Positions 31,974 to 44,267 of a stretch of DNA of 64,000 nt are shown in pieces. Position 1 is the stretch's first letter; each line of letters opens with the position of its first letter. The stretch spans positions 1,178,001 to 1,242,000 of the forward strand of contig OX637803.1 in NCBI GenBank assembly GCA_951802425.1, in the 5' to 3' direction. The DNA comes from Clavaria fumosa. Taxonomy: Eukaryota > Basidiomycota > Agaricomycetes > Agaricales > Clavariaceae. The notes below the pieces were generated by a model. That model was not told where the DNA came from, made no database searches, and saw only the letters and a program-made list of their open reading frames with translations. The position numbers and the translations under genes were made by a program.

Positions 31974-34900
31974 TTACATGGCCTTCTCGCCGAGAGCAGC
32001 AAATTGAGGGCGTCCAACCAGTTTTTCTACCAACTTCTTCGTCTCAAGCCAAGGTGCAGACTTCCCAGTTCGTCTCTTCATGTCCGCATGGGGCACCATC
32101 TCAAGCACTGGCACCCACTTAATAGCCGTGCCCTGGATCGTGATCACAGCAGCAGACTCCGGTGGCGCACGTCTCGTCTTGTGCGGCTGCGCCACGAGTA
32201 GCTTGTGGTGCTTCTCCATGAATGCCATGCACCTCAGCGACAGTCGCACCGCCCGCGCGCGGTCCATCGGCGAGGGGATTCCGCCTTGCATCGTGTGTCC
32301 GAGCGACGCCGACCTCGAGTCGAACAGGCTCCCACCTTCCTCTGCGTAAAGCCGCGTGAGCATCTCCGTGGTGTAGACGCTAGACGCCTTCTCGCTCCTG
32401 CGCCATCGTATATGAGAACCATTGCAAACTATGCCGCCGGAATGAAGACGTACCTGATGATCAAGCGACCTTCGCTGTGTCCCTTGACGTCACTCGCGAA
32501 TCGCGCTTTCATGAAGTTTACATCCTCCCGCAGCATATCAAGATTGATGCCTTCCTCGGGCGTGTACACAAGGCACGCTCCCGACTTGCTTTTCAGTCAA
32601 CAACCACGGTCATGCATAAGGCAGCCATCTTCCAACTCACCGCGAACGCGCCCATCGTGGCGAGATAACCAGAATTGCCCCCTTGCGTTTCCACCACGAA
32701 CACTCTGTTCCTGCTCGCACCCGCACTTTGCTTGATCGAATCGCAAGCCTGCACGAGTGCGTTCAGACTCGTGTCGCAGCCCAGACTGTATTCCGTCAGC
32801 GGCACATTATTCGATATCGTCGCGGGCAGGTGGACCATCGGGATATGGAACGCAGGGTAGTGGCTTCGCGCATTCTCTAGGATCAAGAGTGAACTGAGCG
32901 CTTCGAAGCCCCCGATCAACATCATGGCCTGAATGTTATAGTGTTGGAGCTTGGACGCGACGATGCCGAGGTCATTGTCTGGGAGCGAGCGATTGGTGCC
33001 GAGCTCCGAGCCGCCACGGGTCATCCAGTTGTCGACGCCAAGCCATGAAAGTTCGTACACTCCGTCGTCCAGTAATCCTTTGAACCCGTTATACACTGCA
33101 AGTGGCGTATGGCCTTGACGAATACAATATCGAGCCGCAGCGCGAGTTGCCGCATTCATCCCACCCGCTGGGGCACCCACGCTGCGCCGATTCGGTCATT
33201 TATGCGATTTAAAACGGGGGAATGGTACATACTGCAAGAACGCCACCCGCATCCTCTGAACAAGGCGTAAGAAGAGCAATCATGAAGGAGAAAAAAATCT
33301 CACAAATTCAGCAGGCAACAACTTGATTTTCTCCAGAGTTGATGTGATGAAAAAGTTTTCCAAACTCTCGCAGAACTCTGGATCACGTAGAGACAAAGCT
33401 TTCACGAAGTCTCTGTCGTTGATCGCCTTGGAAACGGCATTAGTCTAGCAGCGCGACAAATTAGTAAAGATTACTTGACATCAATGAGGAACAGAAGAAA
33501 AGAACCATTGCAACAGCGTCCACAAGAGGCACACGCGTGATTTTACTCTCGTGGATCCCGATCATATACGACGGGGTATCCGGCGTCGCGGATAATAAAG
33601 CTTCGACAGCTTCAATGCCTTGGAGGGTAGGCTAAGATGCAAAATGCAATCAGTACACAGATCGACCGCGAAAGACCGTGGAGACTGACCATGATGCGGT
33701 CGATGGCACATGGCCGCCCGCCACGCTGTGTGTGTCCCAGGGTTGTCACCCGAGTGTCTAGGCCAAGGCGGTCCGTCAAGACATCTTTAACATGTGACGG
33801 GTGGATAGGGTTGAGGGCGGCATCGTGGGCGCCTTCTGCGACAATCACAATGGTCCTGCGCTTGCCAACCTCACGATGCTGCGAGAATGAAAATTTATTG
33901 ACCTCATCGTAGTTCGAAAGTGTATGCTAGACTCACACGTTGGATAGCTTCGCACATCTCATCTTCCCAAGGATCGGCCACAGGAGGTCGTTCAGGGATA
34001 AAAACGAAGTCCGCTCCGGAGCTGCAGAAGCACGTAGAGTGTATGAGGGCTCGAGTTTTAGAAGACAAAATAGGAATGGACGACCTCACGCCAGCCAGAA
34101 CGGCAAGCCAACCACAATGCCGTCCCATTACTTCCAACACGAATGCGCGGGAATGAGAAGAAGCCGTGGAGCCGATGTTGTCGATGGATTCGCATATACG
34201 ATGCAGGGCCGTAGCGGCACCAATGGTCAGGTCAGTCATGGACATGTCGTTGTCTATCGATCCCACCAGTCCGACAATTCTCAAGTGGCGATGGCAATCG
34301 GCTTGCTCGGGCGTAATTTTGCCTATGAATACATGAGCACGCAGCGGGAAATCGGGATAAGGAAGCAGAAGCACCTTGCGTCTTGAGTTCTTCGACAAAC
34401 TTTGGCCATTCTGACCTGAACACGTCGGCGCCCGTGAGTGAGCCATCTCCACCGCAGACCGCAAGGGCGTCGATGCCTTCTTTGATGAGGTTATACGCCG
34501 CAATCAAACGACCTTCCGGTGTGCGGAACGTCGCTGATCTGACAGTGCCAATAAAAGTTCCACCCTGTGACGTGCGTGGCTTTGATTGAGGCGATCGGTC
34601 AGACGAACATTAGCCCGGACTTGCCTCTGAGAACCATCCCCGTACGTCGTCCCAACCCACGCGTACAATATATCGCCCTCGGAGCGTCCGTCCAGCCTTG
34701 TTATCAGACGTGCCGTCTTTCAGTAGGTTACCGTCTCCGAACCGCAGGTTCTGCATGAACTCGATCTCGGATTGGGGCCCGGGGGTGGCGGCTGGCGCTG
34801 CCGCCTCGTCATGTCCGTCAACAGAGTTGCCGCGGACAAGGCCTTCGTAGCCTTCGCGGACCACCCAAGCCTCACAGCCTCTGCGCGAGCAATGTGAGAC

Positions 34901-35019
34901 GGCCACCAAGGAGCGTAACGCGAAAAGCCACACTTGAGAATGGCCGCTTTCACAACTGCGCGAACGGCCGCGTTCATACCAGGGCTATCTCCGCCCGACG
35001 TTAGTACGGCTATCTTCAT
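31974..35019 (-). CDS. ATP-dependent 6-phosphofructokinase
   Basis: Large fungal two-lobed PFK in many exons, starting [20 protein letters not shown] at 35019. The N lobe has [11 protein letters not shown], the nucleotide loop [19 protein letters not shown], the catalytic stretch [20 protein letters not shown] (SIDND replaces bacterial TIDND), [14 protein letters not shown] and [15 protein letters not shown]. The C lobe repeats the fold with a regulatory role: [74 protein letters not shown] and [20 protein letters not shown]. It ends [14 protein letters not shown] at 31974. It phosphorylates fructose 6-phosphate at the committed step of glycolysis, in the cytosol. Basidiomycetes usually have one such gene. 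Confidence 0.95.
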
Positions 35020-35301
35020 GTCGTCCTCGGCTTGTGCGCCAGATGTCCAGTGATGATCGTAAGTGTTAGGGAGGCGGCAGATATCGAAGAGTGGCCATAG
35101 AAAAGTTTGGGACGCACGTGCTCTTTACTGCAACTACCTCAGTGGAAACAGTAACTCAGGTGTATTTGATCGCGGCGACTTTCCAAATGTATTGTATATC
35201 CGTTTGAGTGCAGCGTATGGTCCTTAGTTCCTTGGAACCAAGTGTGAATCTGGAATACGAATCGTTGACTATTACACATGATGCAACGTGAGTTGACGGA
35301 G

Positions 35302-38300
35302 TCAGAGCCCAATCCAGCTGCTCCTTCCGTCGGGGTTATGCAAACCTGTCTGCCCAATTTTGATTACCCTGTCGTCGACGGGCGTCCCGTCCACTACCTC
35401 CTTCAGTCTCAGACTGTCCTTCCTTCTCGTGATCGGGCTATCCACCGCGTCCACGAGCGGACTTGGCGGAGCGACGTTCAGGGGGAACGGGATGCCAGCC
35501 GTCGACCCGTCGCCCATGGCCGTGTCGCTGTTGCTCCCGCCCAGTGACGAGCCCCGAGAATAGTTCCCGACGGCGAGGAACGACTCGGCGTGCCATTCGT
35601 ACCACACGCGCTGCTTGTTTGTGCGGCGCCATATGGACACCTGCAGCTCGGAGTCGTTCGGGAGGTACAGCGGTTCCTGTGCACATGTTAGCCACAGCGT
35701 GGAGAGGGATATGGGAAACGCATGGCGACCAACCCTAAATGGGAAGAAGATAGGGAACCAGCTGAGCATGTTCCTGGATATCTGGTCTTTGCGATGCGGA
35801 TGGATGCTGAGGCCAATACGGTCGTACAACACCGCCTCGAAGTATCCTGCTAGACCATGCAGGACACCAGCATGGGGAATATGGAAACGTAAATTCGCCG
35901 AACGCGTATTGTGGCTGTTCGTAGTAGAGAGGCCTTTGTTGAGTTGCATCTTCAGGAACATTCTGAACAGGAAATGTTACAAGATCCTCGTACCTTGCGC
36001 GTCAATGGCCGGGTTTTTTCTGGGGTGCTCAAACTCCCAGCACTCCTGTATCTGACCCCCGCAGTTTCTCCGACCTTCTCCGTTGCCGCTCAAGATATTC
36101 ACCGCTTGAAACATGACAACGTATGGGGTCTCCAAACCCTTCTTGTCCTTAGCGTAACGCGCTTCATTGTACAACTTGGAGGAGGATAAGGGGGCCAAGT
36201 ACGCCGTGTACGAACAGGGGATGGATAGCCCATCCGCTGCAGCGCCCAACGAAAAAGAAAACCACGGCTGGAGTCAACTGCCGGAGTAAGACATCATAGC
36301 ATCTGCTCACGTTTAAGAAAGCGCATGGCGCCGTCGAGGCATTCAGGGCTCAGCTCGTTGTCCCCAAACGAGCCAAGCAGCTCGCTGACGAGGATGTCCG
36401 CCTGTTCCGGGACGTCAATGTGTCGCATGTCGCCCAGCAGGATCTCAACCCTCGTTCCCCACTCGAGATGGCGCTTGTTCTGGAGGCTGCCCCACAGGCC
36501 ATGTGAAAATCGCGGCCAAGAAGACGCACATGGAGAGACGACTTACGTGGCCCATGCATTCGGATTCTTCTCAATTGCGTACACGACCCCTGTACGATGG
36601 GCCTTATCCAGAGCCTGAAGGCACCGAGTCACGAGCGGACCCCTTCCTGCGCCTGCGACGCAGATGACCCTGTCAAAATGGAGTGATTCAGCCGAGGATG
36701 GAAACGATCATGATCACGGCAACGAACAATCGATCAGTAGATGGCCGATCTACGATGGCGCGGTAGACAGCCTGTCAAAACAGGCACAACTGAATGCATG
36801 CCTCGAGCATAGGACCAAACTATGCACGGACCTCCTCATATTGTTGGTACTTTACTGGATCCTGCTCGAAGGTATGATATGTGACGGCTTGCAAATTATC
36901 CATCAGCGGCTGAAACGACAAAGAAAGATCAGCGTCAAATGATGATCGCCGCCACAGGAAGGAAAATGGCTTGCTTGTAAGGGGGCTTGCAGGTAGTCTT
37001 GATATCCTTGCGCAAACTGTTCGACGGTACCCGGCGTCTGCACGGCCTGCATCGTGGCGCTTGTTCTCTCCAGATGCTGCACATACTCGGCATACGCGGA
37101 CTCTCCGCCACTTCTATGCAGCCCCAGTTTCACACCCGAAAGAATAACAGTAGGTCGATGCTAACATGGCCCGCATTGAGCGCAAGGGAAGAGAAGAAAT
37201 GGAGACCCAAAGAGACGTGCCGTCATGCTCTCCTGGACGAAGGCTTGCGTGCTTTTCGGAAGCACGGGGTAGCCTTTCGCGTTTTCGATGAAGGTGGATG
37301 CGGGCAGTAGGATGAATTGCACGGCTTCCGCGCTCCACTTGCGCAGGATGCCGAGGTTAGAGGGTAAAGGCATAGTCAGGTCAAGGGCTACATCATCGAA
37401 CACACATCAGAAAAAGAAAGAAAGCAGTAAAACGCGGCGAGCATTGGTACCTAGCGAGAGCCGCGGGTCATAATCGCATATCGTGCGGATAAGGTCCCAC
37501 ATCTCCCAAGTGGCATTGAGCTCGCGCGAGAAGAATACTGCGTCCATCTGCGACGGCGGATCCTGCGGAATCATCAGTCGGGGTGGCCCGCCGCCAGTAG
37601 CGCTGCCGGGGCCGCCGGCGCTGAGCGGCTTTATCGCCCACGTAGGCCACATTGAGAGCATGCGCGTGGAGTTGCGTTTAGAAGCGACAACCCTGCTGTG
37701 CAGCTCGAGCGGGTCGTAGATGGGGAGTCGGATCGAGAGGTGTAGGAAGGGCAGCGCGCGCAGACACGCATTCACCGCGCGCGCGTAGGACGTGACGTGG
37801 TTCCGGTTCCGCGGAGGCGGCAGGATTACGGTGTGCACGTTGAGGTAGGAGGCGTATGCGAGCTCTTGGTGCAGGGCCTGTGATGCCGCGCAAATGGAGA
37901 TCAGCGGGTTCTTGGATGTGACTGAGGTGCATTGAGATGAGACTACCCACGATTTCGTAGTCTTCTCGCACCCACGCGTCTTCAGCGTCCAGTTCTAACC
38001 AGTCAGATACCATAACGATGATCCTGTCCGCCTCGTCTAAATAAATAAAAAGACGCGCAATCAGGAAAGATTAAACCAAAAGACGCCGCACACGCACCTA
38101 GTCTCGTCATCGTCACCTCCCCCAGATCAAACGCCGGGTTCGAGCGCCAGAGTTCTGCACGGCGGTCCGCCGACGGGTCAAGCTCAGGCGACAACGCCTC
38201 CGTGTTGGGCGGGAGGAGACACGTCTCCGCCCAGCGCGCGCGCCACTTGTCCGTCGTGAGCGGAAGACACGCAGAGCGGTACCCCTGCGCGCGCGCGTCC

Positions 38301-38437
38301 GCGAGCAGCGCGAGCACGGGCGTCGTACCACTCCCTGTCCCCGCAGCCTCGTGCGCTGCGGCTGCCTCTTCGGCGGCAGTGATTTGGTCGAGGGAGATGA
38401 ACGTCGAGATCACGGCGGACGAGTCCCAGGTGTCCAT
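35302..38437 (-). CDS. Protein arginine N-methyltransferase 5 (Skb1/Hsl7)
   Basis: Multi-exon gene. Start chosen at 38437 ([18 protein letters not shown]). An exon upstream reading ALAERIVVTTQLYHQVRSF could belong to a longer 5' end. The TIM-barrel half has [40 protein letters not shown] and [20 protein letters not shown]. The methyltransferase half has the SAM loop [54 protein letters not shown] and the double-E loop [21 protein letters not shown] beta-barrel follows ([60 protein letters not shown]), ending at 35302. PRMT5 makes symmetric dimethylarginine on histones and Sm proteins; in yeasts the orthologues act in cell-size and morphogenesis control. Confidence 0.93.
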
Positions 38438-38960
38438 TTTCTCTCGACTTGGAATGGGGCTACCAAGGTGATAATTTTTCCACGTCGGAGTGCTCACCCC
38501 GAAGGCTCGCGTCACGTATCTGAATGAGCGCACTTGATGGTAGAGCTGCGTGGTTACAACGATCCTTTCTGCAAGGGCGATCAGAGCAAAGTCGCCCCAG
38601 CGATCACAAATCAGACGCGGTTCACGTGATCTTACGAGACAACCAAATGATTTGCCAATTCCTATTTTGTCGACCTCGCTTTACTGTCTTCAATTCGAGA
38701 CTCAGACTGGGTGTTTCTGCATCAAGAACTACTCGGGGATAGAGATACCAACCAAATATCCAAGCCAAGGTCGAGAGTGACCCACCAAAACATCGAGGAA
38801 AAGGAAATTGAGGCCCCGTTCTCAGGAAGATCGAGCGATCGTGATCAAATCGCTGATCACGATCAGAATCTTTTTTTTTTTTTCCACAACTCCTTTTCAA
38901 CGCGAGAGAAGGGCAGCGAAAAAAAAATTGTTGAAAAAAAAATCGGTCCGCCTCACGCCC
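38438..38960. other. Intergenic with strong hairpin
   Basis: Between the PRMT5 start and the 3' end of the ankyrin gene, both on the minus strand. It holds a perfect inverted repeat and poly-T run (listed separately) and a second A/T-rich tract at 38920-38945. Part of 38440-38610 can be read as PRMT5-like exon sequence and may be a first exon. Confidence 0.5.
38837..38864. repeat. Perfect 11 bp inverted repeat followed by T13
   Basis: gatcgtgatca, loop aatcgc, tgatcacgatc: eleven uninterrupted base pairs with a 6-nt loop. A run of 13 T follows from 38871. On the minus strand it would appear in the PRMT5 leader or the ankyrin-gene 3' UTR as A-run plus hairpin. Function unknown. Confidence 0.85.
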
Positions 38961-39923
38961 CTATTCGCCCATGCGTGTCCTCTTATTCACGCGCTCGTCC
39001 GAAAGCCGGTCGGGCTCCTCCGTCCGTGCCGCGCGCGGCTCCGGCTCGTCGTCCTCCCACCGGCACCAGGCAACGGAGATGTCGAATTTGTCCGTCCAGC
39101 CGCGCGGTGGAGGCGTGTCGTCAGCAGGCGGCAGCACGACATCCGCCACGGGTCCGTTCTCGTTAGCCATTCGAAGGCGGCCCCCGACGACACTCTCTAG
39201 CAGCCGCGCCGGAATGTATTCTGGGTTTTCTGGGAGCTGAGAGGCGAGGTACTCCGCAATATCCGGGTAGCTTTCTGCGAGGCACTCTACGGGCTATTCA
39301 GCACCGGGTGTAATAGACATTATTAATCAGTCCGGCTGCCCCCCTCCCCCCACGATGGGTCATGATGATTAGGCAGGTGCTTACCGACAATCCCTCGAAA
39401 TCGGTCATGTTGATACAGGCGCCATATTTCACTAAGAGCTTGGCTGTGTCGATGTCCTCAACGAGATACAGCGGGGTCTGTCCGTCGTCGTCGAGAATAT
39501 TGACTTTGCCACCTGTACCGACGCTCAAAGGTCAGATATGAAGACAGGGCTCATATGGCATGCGTACCCGCGCAAATGAGGTACTCAAGGACGATTATAC
39601 GTCCATACGACGCCGCTGCGTGCCTAGGTATGGCAAGATAAGAGTCATGAGCGCGCTGTGATGCAAGGGCAACGCATACATGGGGGTGTAAGAATTTGGG
39701 TCCTTGGCATTTGGGGATACGACTGGTGATGAGATGGGTGTCAGAAGATGGGCGATAGCCACGAGAAGCACATACATTCCTGCTCTACTAGCTCCTATAG
39801 GCGGTTCATATCGGATGCAAATGAAGCGCCGCATGGAATTGCGCTTACTCTGACGCGATCAAGGTCACCATCCCCTGCTGCGACCCAGATGTTTGCTTTT
39901 TCATCGGGTGGTGGGACTGCCAT
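38961..39923 (-). CDS. Small ankyrin-repeat protein
   Basis: Starts MAVPPPDEKANIWVAAGDGD at 39923. Short exons encode three to four ankyrin repeats: ANIWVAAGDGDLDRV, SPNAKDPNSYTPMYAL/HAA-like sequence with TPxHxA character, GGKVNILDDDGQTPLYLVED, and DTAKLLVKYGACINMTDFEG. The C-terminus is acidic and polar (DISVAWCRWEDDEPEP, then DRLSDERVNKRTRMGE) and stops at 38961. Layout and size resemble the small cytosolic ankyrin proteins of the Yar1/SPAC105.02c type. Yar1 is a chaperone for ribosomal protein uS3, but orthology cannot be settled here. Exon edges around 39560-39800 are approximate. Confidence 0.75.
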
Positions 39924-40671
39924 GGATGGAGATAGGTGTTGCCTACAGAAACTGAGACGAATGACTGACAATTTACGTAGAACGTACTGTGCGTGTTGGA
40001 AGAAATGCAAAAGCCTATTGATGGAAAAGCTTCGGCCCCTGTTGAGAATGATGCTGCTGCCGAGACTCGGCGTGGATCCGACTGATGACCCGGAGTGCGG
40101 ATAAACGATGAACGATGAACGGCAGGAGCAAGGACAAAAAAACGCCAATAAAGTTTTTTTTTTCTTTTGCCTTGCCCCCAAATCGGGGTATACGGAAGGG
40201 TTGATCTGATTGGTCCGATCGGGGGAGAGGTCGTTTATAAATTCGATTGGGGTATAACGCATATAGACGCAATTAAACGCATACAACCAGAACTGAAGGA
40301 AGAACGATGAAAGGGAACTCTACGATGTGAAAGACTTTTCAAATCACTTCAACAATGGGACAAAAGCAAAAAGGAGCCAAGCAAAAAAAAAAGGCGGCAC
40401 GCGCACTCCGCATATGTAGCAGACCGTGCACAGCTTTTGACCCGCAGATTCAGCGATCGACCGCCGTACAGCAGTCGAGCCCATCGCTCCATCCCCTTCA
40501 TCCCCTCTTTCCTATAGCGATTCTCACCTCTTCCTCACCCTCTGTCCTTGGCTATCTTCTCTTCGACCTTCTATCCTTGTCTCCATTTTTTGTTCCATTT
40601 TTTTCCCATTTTTTAAACCACCTTGTTCGTGTTTCAATTCCCGTTCTGCGCCTTTTCATCCCAGGCAGGCC
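39924..40671. other. Divergent promoter region, pyrimidine-rich before the GATA gene
   Basis: Divergent upstream region of the ankyrin and PAS/GATA genes. The plus strand from about 40490 to 40660 is strongly C/T-rich (ctcttcctcaccctctg, ccattttttgttcc), a common feature of highly transcribed basidiomycete promoters and leaders. A poly-T tract lies at about 40153-40165. Confidence 0.55.
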
Positions 40672-43428
40672 ATGAGCTACATCATGCCGTCACAACGAGG
40701 CTTTGATCATCCACACCAAGACCTAGCCAACCTCTCCTCCATGCACAACCAAAACTCCAGAATGAGCGTATCGTCTCCCCCCTTCGACGAATACGCCAAT
40801 CCTCCTCATCCCTCATACCCGACTTCACCCCTTTCCGCTCCCTCATTACAAAATGGCCAGCAAACTTCACCTCACCCAGAGTTCACCAGCAGGGATCTTC
40901 CCAAGGTCGGCCAGACTCGCTGTTGTAAGTACCACCGTACCCCGGCTCTGCGACGATCACCTCTCGATCGCTCGTGGACCTGCCTTTTGTCCCCCAACCC
41001 CATCGCAAAACCCCCAGAGCATACAGTCCCTCTGCGTTCCTTTACACTCCATTATTGTATGCGCTGGCTAATCACCTTAACACCAACAGACTGGGTGCTC
41101 CTGTCTTCAGAACTCCACTTCATATACTTGGACCCCGTCCTCCAGAGCCATCTCGGAGAGCAGGCCACGTCACTAGTTGGCAAACCTCTCATCTCTTTCA
41201 TGCATCCAGACGAACAGGCGTCTGCCAAGCATGATCTGGGCAGTGTCCTAGAGAGCAGGACCCTCCACGGCAGTGTGACACGGTGAGTAGCCACCCCCGG
41301 CGCTTTCTCTTCGCGGTGGCTCATATCATGGTTCGTGGCTCAACCCCCTCCTTACCTCATGCAGCGTTCGTTTCTCTCGTCTGTCCCGTGTTCGGCGGCA
41401 GCTGGGCTATCAGGGTCCGCCACCTGCATGGCCAGATGCTAACAAGATATCCATCGACGACAACTACATGGCCGTTGACCTAGTCATCAACTGGGCCGCC
41501 GAGGGCATCGTGCTCTGTTTCATTCATGCCGCCGTCGACCTGACCGAAGCCGACAACGACGAGGCCGCCAAGACGGGCTGGACGAACTGGTGCGGCACGC
41601 CGTCCATGGGCAGGGACCAAATGCAGTTGCTCTTCCAGAGGCTACAGGACTGCATAATACCTCACGGTGGGCTGTCCAGGGTCTTCCAAATCTTGTCGAA
41701 CCAGGATAGGGGCATGCTACTCAGCTGGCCGCCCGACGCCGAGGGCCGAACTGGGCGGGATTTTGCGAAGCTGATCGAGAACGTACAGATTGGATCAGGC
41801 ACACCGGGCGCGTCTGACGCTAAGACCAGCTGCACGAGGAGATGGAAGGCAGAGCAGAACATGCCCGGTGGAGTCGGACCCGTCGAGAGCATTTGTATTC
41901 CTCACGGTGGGCACGCATATATGCTGCTTGTTGTATGCGTTTTCAGGCTCATATGCTTTGAATCCTCCAGGCACTATTATCTTTGCTTGTCATAAGGTGA
42001 ACGAACCATCGCGTACCCCTGGGTCGGCAGCGACCACGATACAACAGCTGGGATACAGTACGAACAACTACGGCGGTCCCCCAAGCCAGCACTACTACGA
42101 CCAAAATAACCAATACGTGTTGCCCCCTCTCCCACCGTCTTCAGCGTACAACACCTACAACACCACGCAGCCGCACCACCCAAGTGCCACTAGCTACTCC
42201 TCGCACAACTGGCCTTCGGGCGGCGAGCCTGCCTCGCCCCACCACTACGCCCAGTGGAACACACAAAACCCCACGCACTCCATGCCGACGTCCGTCAGCA
42301 ACCTGCGCTCCGGCTCTTACTCGTCGCACCAGCAGGCGGCGGCGCCGTGGCCGTCCGGGAGTCCCAACAGCTCGTCGGCGTATGTGGAGTCTGGGAATGG
42401 CTTGCAGCCGAACTTTAGCCGGTCCATGTCGCCGCAGTTTGGGTATGCGGAGGCACCGGAGGCGCCGTCGGCGGCGCCGGATGTCGTGCCTCCCCCTCGG
42501 CGCCGCGTCAGCCCCGGAGCGACAAGAGAACAGTACGCTACGGGCGGGCGGAGTGCCGGGAACCGCCCTGTTGGGATCCTTAGTTGCTCGAGCTGCCAGG
42601 CTACGCACAGCCCTGAATGGAGGAAAGGACCGAGCGGCAAGAAGGAGTTGTGCAATGCGTACGTTCTCCGTCTCCATTTTCCCGATAGGTATTTATATTG
42701 CGCTCCGTAGATGCGGTCTGCGGTACGCACGGTCGAGAGCCAAGAAGGAGGGCCATAACATCAGCAGCCCGCGGCGGCGTAAAGACAAGTCGTCGAAACA
42801 AGGGTCGGGCACGCCGCCCTCGGCGTCTGGCCTGCGGCGCACGTACGACGGGTCGCCATTGTTATCTACGACGACATCGGACGCAGGGTCCGGGTCGGGC
42901 AGCCCCGTCTACCCTGCGCACCACAGTTTCGACGGGCTGACGCCGTCGCCGTCGCCGCCCGCAGGGAACATGAACTTCGTACATTACCACCCGCAGCACC
43001 ACCACCCGCAGCACCAGCACCACCCGCACCACCACTCGCACCACCATGGGGGCGGGCACCATGTGGGCGACTCGCGCCAGCCGCCGTATGGCAGCGCTAG
43101 CGCTGGGGGCTCGGCGTCGTTCTACTCGGTGCCGTCGCCGCTGTCAAACCCGCCCGTCTTGCATGGTATGCATGGGCAACAGCAGCAGCAAAGGCAGACG
43201 GCGCCGGGCTCGTCGGGCTCATCGTCGCGTGCGGAGCACGTTTCGCATCACCATTCGTACGGGACGGACCGCATATCGTCGCCGCTCGTGTCGCCCTCGC
43301 CACTTACGACGAGCATGCCACCTCCGTCATTTGAGCGCGACCGCGACAGGGACCGAGAGCTGCCTCCTGTGTCTCTCCCGGTGGACGCGCGCTCGTCTTC
43401 TGTGAGGTCCATCTTGCTGACTGAGTGA
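40672..43428 (+). CDS. GATA zinc-finger transcription factor with PAS-like domain (white collar 2-like)
   Basis: Multi-exon gene. It starts MSYIMPSQRGFDHPHQDLAN, a Ser/Pro/Gln-rich region. A PAS-like domain follows: DWVLLSSELHFIYLDPVLQS, HLGEQATSLVGKPLISFMHP, DEQASAKHDLGSVLESRTLH. More sequence of the same region reads MAVDLVINWAAEGIVLCFIH and GGLSRVFQILSNQDRGMLLS. One GATA finger spans an intron: ILSCSSCQATHSPEWRKGPS with GKKELCNA + CGLRYARSRAKKEG (C-x2-C-x18-C-x2-C). A low-complexity tail follows with a very His-rich patch (HYHPQHHHPQHQHHPHHH). PAS plus one GATA finger is the layout of WC-2, the blue-light partner of WC-1, so a light-regulator role is possible but not proven. A different basidiomycete GATA family is the main alternative. 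Confidence 0.82.
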
Positions 43429-44267
43429 AGCCCCCATACGAAGGCTATACTGCTGCGACTGTTGGTGCGACTGCTCTACTCCCTTACCGTCTCCGGATCT
43501 TTGTCCACCAATGCGTTTCCGAAGATACTTCTTCCTCCACCCAACGTATGTCGAGAAAAGCATATATAATTGAACGTTCAGTTGTCTCGACCGCCGCCAC
43601 CATCCTGAATAATTTTCCCTCTTGGAACTATTGCCGCTTCCCTTCCCCATGCGAACGCCTTCCCTCTGCCAACCACAATATTATGACGCACGGTTAGACC
43701 AGCCAGTCAGCGAAGCTGCATATGTACATGGCTATGGCTAGGAACGTATTTATCCCTCCCCCTGGTTCGACCACCGTCGCTCTCCCATTCGGTGATTTGT
43801 TCGCTCTTTTCCTTTTGTTTCTTCTACTTGTTTACTCGTGTACATTGTTCCTCCCCGTCTGTCTGCCGGGTTCATAATGAGATTGTCAACCATCCTACTC
43901 TAGACCCTCTCCTCTCTCCCCTATCCCTTTTGATTTTGATCCAGACGATGCCTCCCGTTCTTCGGAGGTCGCCTGTGTCTTTTGATCTTGTAATATCAAG
44001 TGCTACACAGCCCCGTCAGGAAAGTCACACCGCCACCGACCACCACACACGTTCTGCCAGTGTGCCTCGCGATCGCGTCAAGCAAGCCAGCTCGTAGTAC
44101 GGTGCAGTGAAGTGTCCCCTCAGGAGAGACGTGAAACGACCGCATCCTTCCCGTCTGTCCCCGTGTGCTCGGAGCAGATCTACACAGATCGACGAAGCGA
44201 ACGACAGCGAGTCGCAAGGTTAGGAGAACCCGTGTGTGGTGTATCGCAGTGTCGCACGACAACGACA
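43429..44267. other. Intergenic: GATA gene 3' end and SDS22 upstream region
   Basis: No domain-bearing frame. C/T-rich tracts around 43790-43930 resemble a promoter or leader for the downstream SDS22 gene. A 101-codon plus-strand frame from 43792 has no recognisable content. Confidence 0.5.

Noticed and set aside
42141..42677. 178-codon Arg-rich frame antisense to the GATA gene
   Set aside because: Shadow of GC-rich coding sequence; no domain.
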